Assembly (NCBI GenBank): GCA_037178855.1
Contig: JASJZC010000004.1
Span: forward strand, 1,798,001-1,862,000
From: Oscheius sp. JU75
Lineage: Eukaryota > Nematoda > Chromadorea > Rhabditida > Rhabditidae
DNA length: 64,000 bases
Direction: 5' to 3'
Part shown: piece after piece, positions 55,028 through 64,000 of the stretch
Layout of the letters: the number at the start of each line of letters is the position of its first letter
Position numbering within the stretch: position 1 is the first letter of the stretch
The notes under the pieces: model-generated
The model's database searches: none
Told to the model about the DNA's origin: nothing
Seen by the model: only the letters and a program-made list of their open reading frames with translations
Translations under genes and position numbers: made by a program

Positions 55028-58000
55028 CTACCATCTCGTGTTCTCTTCATATTCAGGCTGGAAAATGGTCCGCTCGTGATATTCTTCCTCTTCTTCCTCC
55101 TCCAGTTCCTCATCGACGACTGGAGGCTCGTCTTCGGAAGGCTCTTGCTCCTCCTCAATTTCCTGCTTCGGTTGAACTCTGAAAGGGAGTGTGAAAATGG
55201 TAGTAGATGTTCTTGTTGGCATTGTAACGATTGGCATAGGTTTGACTGCTTCAGTAGGTGTATTTTTCTTGGGTGCTGGTCCAGCAACGGTTTTCGGGGC
55301 TTCGCCCAAATCAGCATGTGCCTCTATCGGTCTTCTCTTCTTTGGCTTCTTCTTTTTCTTCAGATTAATCTGATGGTATTTCACGGCCATTCGTGTATTG
55401 CTTCGGGCAATTCCAGTGATACACTGAAACTAACTTTAACACTGGAACATTCAAGGAGGAACCTTGTTCACGGCGCAGTGAATGTTCGTACAGTCTTCGA
55501 TATCGACGTTGTTACTCTTCTGACAATCCTCACAGGCTTGTCTCATAAGATGAAGCAGTCTGGCTTCACGGTCTGATTGGAGGAGTGCTTGCCGATAAGT
55601 TTTCTTCAGTTGGGAGCACTTTCTGCACCAAGGACTACCTCCAGCAGAGTTACAGTCGAGGCTAAAAAACTAGCAGTGCTGACAAGAAATCCTACTTGTA
55701 ACAGTCCAAATTTGTTTCATCTAAGTAGTCAATATTTAATGGAATCAGGTCGGTCACTCGATGAAGGGCGGCAAGAATATGTGCTTTCAGGTAGTAAGCA
55801 ACATTGACCTGCAAGTCGTAAAGTATAATATTGGAAGAACCAACCTTGAGGTCTTCGTCTTCTAGAAACTCGTCGACTGTTCGGACGCATGAAATGACCG
55901 TGCTGTCAGGTTCTCCGGCTGACACTATGTAAGGAAGACGTTCTCCTGGAAGAGGATGATAACCGGGGCTCACTGACTGATTATATCTGCAAATGTCCAG
56001 TGTTTTCGAGAATTAAATAATTGGTTACTCGGCGACTTTCTTCTGGGGGACGGGAGCATTCTCGTCATAATCACCGCGATATTCTTTACAGAAGATAAAC
56101 TCGGAGAAGTGCGTTTCTTTCATGGCTGTGAGTCGACGATCCAGGAAATTTAGAAACTTGTTGAACTTCTTCTGCAGAATGTACTCCAAAGATCTCTCGA
56201 GAATCTGAATTTTCTTTGACTACAAAATACAAGGAAGCTACATCGGAAACAATCGGACATGTGTCTCTTCGAACAGTTTCAATTCCCTTAGCATCCAGTT
56301 TCGGAATGGCATCTTCCGACTCGTACATCCAGCCGGCATAACGCTTTTTCGTCTCTAGAACACAGCCAGTATACACCTACATTTGTCAATTATTCAATCT
56401 CAAATGAGTCTACCTTTTCTAGTTTTAGAACGACTGGTGCGGGATTGACAGCAGTGACGTCTCGGGCGATTTTCTTTCCAATAGTGAATGCTTCAGCCAG
56501 TGAGGCTCCTTTGGCAAGGACGAACATCGAGTCGGTGTCCCCGTAGATGACTCTTGCTCCTCCGTATTCTCCTTCATTCACCATCCTGATCGCCCGTTCC
56601 AATGTTTCTCTTCCTTTTGAGAGGATAGCGTCAGCCACTTCCACACAAGGCATTCTTCCACTCCAGTTGGCTGCCGTATATCCATAGGTAACATTTGCTA
56701 CCAATTTGAGGGCTAGCTGTCTCGCGTCTAGAATTTTTAAAAGCCGTTTGCTTTGGGTGTTTTTCATGGCCGTCTTGATCATTATCCTCGCTCCGAGAAC
56801 TTCTCGTAGCATTGTAGCTACGACGCCTTGACGATATTCCGATCGGGCGAATGCTGTATTCAAGGGTGAGGAATGAATCTTTTTTTCTTTGCTCGCCTCA
56901 ATTAGTGAGTTTTTCTAAATTGATAACTTGACTCAATTTAAATGCTCAAAGATACATCTACAGCGTATTTGAGAGCACCAGTATCAATGTAAGAGGAGCC
57001 GACTTCCGCTGCAGCAATGAGATTTCCAATCTGAAGGCTACTGTAGCAGAGGCAAAAGGTAAAGTACCTTTCCGAAAAGTGTAGAAAAACAGTAGTTGTA
57101 GGCTATGACCATGGAAGGATAGAGGGATTGGAAATCGAGGACTATGACGGGATCATGGTAGACTTTAGATTCCGGTTCCAGGATCAACTGCAGTTGTTCC
57201 GGAGCACACATTCTGAACTTTTCGTAACCAAATTCAGTAATAAAACTGACTTGTCACGTTGTTCGATTGTCACAGAAGGAGCGACGTAGTTCAATTTGTG
57301 GGCCAGCCGTAGCAGCATCGACTCGACTCGCAACTGTGATCCTCTTGACCAGACTTCTTGAAACTGAATGCCGTAGACGCGAGCCATCTCTGCGTTCCGG
57401 ACGAACCAATCCATTTTGTGGAGAATCGCAATATTGGCGTTGGTAATGCGTCGCAGATGATAGTGAATGGGTCGTCTGAGACATCTAGTCTTGAGCTCAC
57501 AAGTGAGTTTACCCTGGTGTTACATCCGTTTCTTGGTATATTTTAGTCAAAGAAGCATCGTTCAAGACAGGAATAACTTCATCCAACAACTGCTTACAAG
57601 CTGTGGCTCTATCGTAAGAACGAATTGAGAGGTCCCGACGAACAACTCGCCACACCGATTCGAGCAGTCTTCCGTCGATAGTTATGTGATCTTGTCTCTG
57701 CCACGTGTTCCTTGCTAAAAAAACCTTTATGGAACAATCGAAAGAGAAACTGACGGTTAATGTAACGTCCTAACCCCTGTCGAAAATTGGTTATTCCGAT
57801 AAACTCGGCTCTTCGGACAAGATATCCCCAGGATAGTCGAGTAGTATCGTAACCAATTAGAATATCTGGGTCGTGATGCTTCACATACTTCAGAATGGTC
57901 TCGAAAAGATCCGCCTCGTTGGCAACCTGGATGGTCTCTCGGTTGTGCATCGTCTGGAAGTTATTTGATAGGAGATTCACAAAGACCAATCACTTCTTCG

Positions 58001-60134
58001 CCGATCATGCTGATGACGTTGTGAGAATAAGGATGGGTATCACTGCAAGCGTTCGACATCACGCAGAAGGAGGCGGCCACTACTGTATCCGTCTGGAATA
58101 ATCTTGTGTATTCCGAGATAAAATGAAATACCGCAGGATTGGGCATTTTATCGAGGGTACAGATGAAAAGTTCGAGACTGATAGCACAAACGTCCTCTAT
58201 TTCCTCGATTGTCCCATCAGTCTCTACGACTTCTTCTTCTGGAAGGGACAGATCGGGCTCCTTTGGAGAGATTTGTGATTCAGTTCCCTGCTGTACTTTC
58301 TGAATTAAGACGTTTTAGGAAAGTTAAAAAGCATAACAACCTTTCTCATTCTAGCCTCTCGTTTGAGTCTGACTATCTGCACCGGCTTTGGCTTTTTCGA
58401 TAGCTCTGATGTTTTCATTTCTCGTCTTCTTTTCAGCGGCAGAAGATTTTTTGGCCGGTACCACTGTCTGAAGTAACGAGGTTCATTGTAAGAAATGAAA
58501 AAACATACGATTTGTCCTGATTGTCGGGAAGAGATGGGGTGACCAAATCTCTCGCAGGCTCCAAAATTGTCGTCTCCAACACATTTGGTGTCCTTCTATC
58601 TGGTTCCTGGACTTCGGTCTCTGTCTGCAATGAGCTCTTGAAATTTCACGAACGCAGAAATGTACCAATTGCTGCTCTCCGGCATCTCGTACAAGCATGG
58701 TCATTTCCAAAACATTGTCCTCTTCTACTTCATCCTCCTGGTCGGGTGTCAACAATTCTTCTAAAAAAGAAACATGTCAACTTAGAAAAAAGACTGACCT
58801 TCTAGTCCGAACTCGATAAAATCCCGAGTTTCAGACCATGGTCGAGCCGTCTCGTCTACTTTTATGGCTTCTCCCCAGATTACCTCGGCGTTTTTGCCTT
58901 CCACAATAGTACTGTTAAAAGTGGATTCCGTTTCTGATAGGAGAGTACGTGGACATGAACGAAAGCTACCATTGATATTTGCTGAGCTCGTTTCAGCCGG
59001 TGTCTCTTCGAACAGCTTGACCGCCTTCTTCAGTTTGCCGAGGAACTCTTTTTCTGTTCGAATCTCAGGGTATGGGCGTGGAGTATCTACAAAACAACTT
59101 AAATTAAATTATGAGTAAAAGTACATTCATTGAAGGCGTCTTCCAGTGACCTGTTCTGTAAACGACACCGCTCGGCTTCTTCTTTCCAAATATATTCGAG
59201 ACCGGGATTCGAGGAATGACCTAAATGAAGTATTTATAAGTAAATTGAGAACGATACAGTTCAAAGAATGAAGCTCAGGATTCATAATATCGCTAACATG
59301 AACGTCTGCCTCAAGCAGGCAGGTTGTGGCGGGCGGAATAGACGAGATCAGATTCTTGCTTCGAAGGAAACTGATTGGTAATCGCCCTAAAATAAGAGTT
59401 TGATTAATATGACCACTGAAACTATACGTAAACTGCGTCTCTTGGGGTCAACTCGGAACTTGACCGATCGGAAAGTCACCCAGTCCATGCCAAAAATAGA
59501 GTGATCGATGAAAAATTGGAGAATGAAGGGGACGTGGGCTTCGAATGGCTGCATGATTGGATTTTCGGTAGCCAGTTGACCAAGAACTCCGCACAATCTG
59601 AATAGAAATATAGCTAGAATGTAGAGACAAGACCCTACTTGGCAACATGAAATGGACTTGTGAAGTAAACTTTGGCGAACGTCTCCATCTGCGAGTGAAA
59701 GCCGTAAATTGATCTAAACAGGGGGTCGTAGTCGATACATAACTGTAGCAAACTTGGCTTGGAAGCCCTCCAAATGATGAACATATCTCGGAATCCTGCT
59801 ATCGTCGTTCGACTCTCCTGGTCCTTTCTTTCTTCGAATTTCCATGTGGAGTAGTTTGTTCATTTTTTCACACATCAAATGCTGTACTCGCTCAGTCAGA
59901 CCTCCACCGACTCTGATAACGAAATAGGGAAGAGCTCCGTGAATGTGCACACAGGCCTTCTCTCCTAAAGCTATAGTTATTGTGGAAAGAAGGCTAATAA
60001 CCTGTGTCTAATGGCCCAAACATGTGAATAACCGGAACTTCCTTCTTTCCCTCTGTGCCGTCTTTGAAAGTGTATTCGGTTTGGGGGAGAAGGGAGTAAT
60101 CGCATTGAAAGTTTCGAATTCGAAACGGGTCCAT
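55028..60134 (-). CDS. rev-3: DNA polymerase zeta catalytic subunit REV3 (B family, translesion synthesis)
   Basis: Mutagenic bypass polymerase working with REV7 and REV1. The N-terminal domain begins MDPFRIRNFQCDYSLL, then CVHIHGALPYFVIRV, FEAHVPFILQFFIDHSIFGM and FRSVKFRV. A divergent central region follows. The exonuclease-like fold includes DPDILIGYDTTRLSWGYLVR. Polymerase motifs: A VLDFQSLYPSMVIAYNYC, the LKLVANVTYGYTAANWSGRM region, C VIYGDTDSMFVL, then VLETKKRYAGWMYE and KGIETVRRDTCP. The C-terminal metal-binding module has CNSAGGSPWCRKC and CEDCQK...CTNIHC cysteines. After it the frame continues in phase about 125 residues: a Lys-rich stretch, then a run of Glu, ending EYEENTRW. This extension could instead be a separate small cistron (ATG at 55390). 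The start follows CTCCAG directly, 126 nt after POLQ. Confidence 0.94.
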
Positions 60135-60260
60135 CTGGAGCGTTTCATAACAAACTAACGGTTAAAGAGATATGCAGATTGTTGTAACAAAGAATCTTGA
60201 TTTACCGTACGTATGCGAAGTTTTATTTTACAAATGTGGGTAAAACAATTAAAAAATGAC
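60135..60260 (-). promoter_or_regulatory. Intercistronic spacer of a probable POLQ-REV3 operon
   Basis: 126 nt separate the POLQ stop from the REV3 ATG on the same strand. The spacer has an AATAAAA-type signal on the minus strand near 60220 and a CTCCAG acceptor abutting the REV3 ATG. This is the layout expected where a downstream cistron is trans-spliced to a spliced leader. Confidence 0.5.
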
Positions 60261-63200
60261 TTATTTGAGATCGGCCCAGCTGTGACCCGTCACAACTTTT
60301 ACCTTCAGAGGCACCCGTAAATTTGGAAAAACATTCTCCATTTCTTGGCGTAGAATCTCCGCGACAGAGGCCGCTATTGTGCTCTTAGAGTCCACAATTA
60401 TCTCGTCGTGAACAATCATCACAATATTCGCATCCAGATCTAAACACACGTCAATATAACACAAAGAAAGAATTATACTCTTCAATCGCTCGTGAATCTG
60501 AGTCATGGCTTTTTTGAATATTTCACTGGCTGTTCCTTGAATCGTGAAGTTGACCGATTGCCGATGATCTCGTGAGCGTTCTTCTTGCCGTCCTTTGGTG
60601 CAGGCGACGCGTCTTCTTCGGAGAAATGTTTCCACGAAACCAACTTTTTCGGCCTGTTCTTTCGTATTCGCGATATACGTTTTGACTCCTAAACAGTAAC
60701 TATAAGAGCATAATAAGATGACTGACTTGGAAAGGATGTAAAGAAACTGTCCAGCAGCTTTTGTGCTTCAACGGCGGTCATTTTCGTCGAGTCTGCCAGA
60801 GCTTTGACTCCCATCCCGTAAATTAGACCGTAGCAAAGCTGTTTGACTGCATCTCGACCGAAATTCCATTTTGTTGAGAGTTCCGAGAAAAAATCCCGAT
60901 CTGAATTTGTTATCACAATTCAGGCAAATGTGGAAAGTTACCACTATAGGAGAGCTGTTTGAGAAGAGCGGAGTCGGCGCTGAGATGGGCTAGTACACGC
61001 AGCTCCAGCTGACAGTAATCTGCCGCAATTAGTACTCTGTCTAGAACAAGTTGATTGTTTTGTCTAATAGAAACAAGTACCTGGTTTTGCTGCGAACAAG
61101 CTTCTGGTTGAGAGCCCGTCGAAGAGTTCTCCCTTTCCGACATTCTGCACACATGGATCGAAACTCAGAATGCGTCCTGTGGCCGTGGACATCTCGAAAG
61201 AGCAGCGGATAACATCATCCGAGGAGACGTGCTCCAGCAGAGGGAGCAGGCATTGCTCGAATTTTTCGTTCGATAGAAGACAAAAATCAAATACCGAAAT
61301 AGCGTGTTTCAGCTGCCGAAAGGCTATGATTTTAGGGACGATTGGGTGTAGATGTGATATTTGATTGAGGATGGTTTTGCTGGCGCTCAGATGACGTTTT
61401 CCGGATACACTGCCTCCTGGGTGAAGAATCTTCAGACGGACAAACAGAACCTGAAACTCGTATTTGGTATGCAAAACTACTGCATACTTCAGACACGGAT
61501 GGTGGGCTCTCCAAGTTGAAAAACTTCCCCGCGTGCTGATGACATTCATTCTCCAAACTGCTGATTTTTGATCGAATATTTCCTAACATTGAAATGGATG
61601 ATGCGCGACTAAAAGGAAATCCGACTGAAGTTATATGAGCGACTGCCTAAAACACTATTTTTCTAATAGACAAATGCCTAACCTGTGTTGCTGAAAGTTC
61701 TAGAGAGACGGCTTCTTTTGATGATAATTCCACTGCGGTGGAACGAAGACGTTCGTGGATCCGACTGCAAATGAAGGACTGGGTCGAGGACTTGATCCTT
61801 GGACTCATCTTCAAAAGTTGTTGGACATTGAACTGCCAATCGAAACGGGAGGCGAGCTGAGCGATGGAGAGGGGAGAGTCGCCGGTTCGGTAATGGGCCA
61901 AGAATGATAGATACTCAAGACAGACAAAATTTGGTATCTGAATAGTTGGTCATGTGAATATACAGGCGAGATTACTTCAATATTGAGGGTATTCCTGAGA
62001 TGAGAGACTTGTTTGAATGCACTGTAACAATATACCGTACAAGCTCCTAGTATCCGCCTAACATGCTCCACGCGACGGTTCACATGGATATTTTGGCAGG
62101 GAGTAAACGATGGATAACTGACTTCTTCTGTCGCAGTACCTGAATCCATTGTCAGTGACAATCTGGATCAATACCTGAGAAATTGTCGTTACAAATTGGG
62201 ATGAAGACTGGCATTTGCTCGGAATTGCAGAGACAGATGGCATTGATCTGGGAGCCTTCGATGATCAAAGCCATTGATACTTCTTCCCAGTCGGTACTTT
62301 TGGTTACGAAGGCATTCCAAGTGGATTCGGTCTCACAAACATCGTCGATCCAAAATGAACGGATAAAGCTTTTTGCCCTTCGACTCGTTTTACATACAGG
62401 GCTGGATACTGTAGGCGACCAGCTCTGGAAAGATGTTTTTAGGGAAAGAAGGGAACTCACTTCAATAGATCGTCTTGTTCTCTTCATCGAAACCACCGGA
62501 GACTTTTCGAAACTCTCAAAAAGATCGGCGCTTAGATCGGCGCTACTTCCATCGGCTGTCATGCTGGCGACCGATACTGTTGATAGCCGGTTCGTCTTCT
62601 TCGGCAGTTGAGTTTTCGGAATAATCAGTTGAGAAACGAGATCGAATGAGTCTTCAAGGGGTGCTGCCATCTGAGTAGTTCCTCGATTCACGAGTTCGAC
62701 AGTTCGTTCGAAACTGTCAGCACACTGAGTGGCTTCGTGGGCTACCTTCAGCAGACTTGTCTCCAAATCGTCGATTTCGTTAGCTGAAACTATTCTGTAC
62801 GGCATTTAAAAAGCGGCTACGTTGGTGGTCCATCGGCTCCGCTCCTTCGTCTGGAACACCGCCAACCTCGTTATCGTTGAGAGACATCTAAAGAAGCCGA
62901 CTTTTAGAGAAATAGTACTTAACAAACCTCCATTATTGAGCTGCTGAAGATATCCAAAGCGCTGTCTTCGGCTATCTGTGAGCATGAGAAACTGATTCGA
63001 GGAGGTCGTTTCTGTCCAACTGGTGTCGAAGCCGTGTATCTCAACCAGCGATATCACAACACTAAATGAAGATACCTGTTGTTAGGACTACTTGTCGCTA
63101 CTTCTTCGTTGTTTACAAAATCCAATAGCGGCAATCGAATCATGCCAGATGCTGTTTGAGAGCCAGTAGGAGCCCAGCTGAGGTTAAGAGATCTTCTCTT

Positions 63201-64000
63201 TTCGGTACTTTCATTGATACAGCGTAAGACAGCAGGATGAACTTGTTGAGTCATCTTCTTTTGAGAAATTGGAAAAGCCACCTCGATACCAAGGTTTCTT
63301 AACCAAGTTTACTAATATATCAAAAATCCAACCTCATGATCTCACGAACTGCATCTCCTGCTCGTAGAAGAACAAGTCCGGCAGCTTCTAACAGAGTCAT
63401 TCGTTCTTCTCCAAACAGCCATTCCTGCTGATTTCCATCTCTTGCTTCACTGAAAAAAGACTAAAATCTCAGAGTCATATGTGTTGCTCTTGTTGCGTCA
63501 TCTGACCTATTAGTCCCGGCATCACACCTATTAGTCTACGCAATAATTACGATATTTCCAGCGTCGTCTCAAGGTGGCAGTCTTTCTTTACCTATTGCCA
63601 GCTCATCAGGGACATTACTTCAATTACCGTATTCAACAGCGTGTCCCATTCGCCTCATTAGACAGCGTCTTCCGATAGTCATTTCAATTGAGAGTCGACT
63701 GTCATTACAATTAATCTATCTCACCTCTCGAATGGAACGGCCAAGGAGAGTACGGTAGATACTTCGGCTATTGTAGACTGAGCCAATTGGGCTAATGAGG
63801 TGATTCCGTGGTCGTGGAAGACGCGTGCTCTGAAATATCATATTTTAGGAAGATACATCAAAAATCTACCTGCTACCGTCAATCCCTTCTACTCGAATGA
63901 GTTCTGTCAATTCTGCCTGAATTCCGAAAGCGAGTCGGGAAGCAAATCCTTCGAGAAGAGAGCGGAGGTACTGCCAGCCGAGACGATTACAGAAGGCGAC
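60261..64000 (-). CDS. polq-1: DNA polymerase theta (A family), helicase part cut by the right window edge
   Basis: POLQ carries out theta-mediated end joining. The 5' end, with the helicase core, lies beyond 64000. The visible part begins in the C-terminal helicase region (LLEGFASRLAFGIQAELTEL, then IRVEGIDGSRARVFHDHGIT), followed by AGDAVREIMRL. A long poorly conserved linker runs about 63260-61950 and includes a Ser-rich stretch. The A-family polymerase domain follows: motif A LIAADYCQLELRVLAHLSAD, motif B VKQLCYGLIYGMGVKALADS with NFTIQGTASEIFKKAMTQI, motif C MIVHDEIIVD, and the C-terminus VKVVTGHSWADLK. The catalytic Asp residues are present. Many short introns. It lies directly upstream of REV3. 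Confidence 0.93.

Noticed and set aside
54762-55079. 105-codon plus-strand frame
   Set aside because: Antisense to the last REV3 exon at its end, Lys/Glu-rich low complexity, and no similarity seen.

Overview
This is a gene-dense eukaryotic window that reads as a chromadorean nematode. The evidence is: a tandem array of Str-type seven-transmembrane chemoreceptors; very compact introns (most about 35-50 nt, some apparently 23-34 nt); many start codons placed 0-12 nt after a pyrimidine-rich AG, as expected for spliced-leader trans-splicing; same-strand neighbours spaced 105-165 nt apart as in nematode operons; and nematode-like versions of many housekeeping proteins. No bacterial, plasmid or CRISPR feature is visible. 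Gene models were assembled by eye from open frames, GT-AG junction phase and protein-family alignment from memory, so small exons and exact ends carry uncertainty.

Left part (1-14210, minus strand): a CLASP microtubule-rescue factor whose start is at 14210 and whose 3' end runs off the left edge. Its exons are spread out. One 7.2 kb intron holds an opposite-strand array of five intact Str chemoreceptors plus one fragment (6957-13882). A 2.3 kb intron holds a same-strand nematode-type protein tyrosine phosphatase (4087-5312).

16.5-28.3 kb: a Golgi nucleotide-sugar transporter (SLC35A type), a RING protein, an ER metallopeptidase (ERMP1), and an arrestin-domain protein on the minus strand with a complete intronless glutamine synthetase nested in one intron on the other strand. 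A small possibly COMM-domain gene follows and overlaps tail to tail with a divergent centromeric-type histone H3 gene.

29-46.7 kb: endophilin A and an SQV-7-like SLC35D transporter (plus); a TMTC O-mannosyltransferase-like gene and a short unknown gene (minus); ribosomal protein L3, with a structured intron and a candidate intronic C/D snoRNA; phosphoacetylglucosamine mutase; an unknown single-pass membrane protein (minus); MCM5; and an unknown secreted protein.

46.9-64 kb: PP1 catalytic subunit (minus); two small unknown reading frames; BCAS3/Rudhira (plus); succinyl-CoA ligase alpha (minus); then REV3 (DNA polymerase zeta) and POLQ (DNA polymerase theta, cut by the right edge), both minus and only 126 nt apart, a likely operon of two mutagenic repair polymerases.

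The most notable points are the layers of nested genes in CLASP and arrestin introns, the polymerase theta/zeta pair, the divergent CenH3, and the RNA structures in rpl-3 introns.
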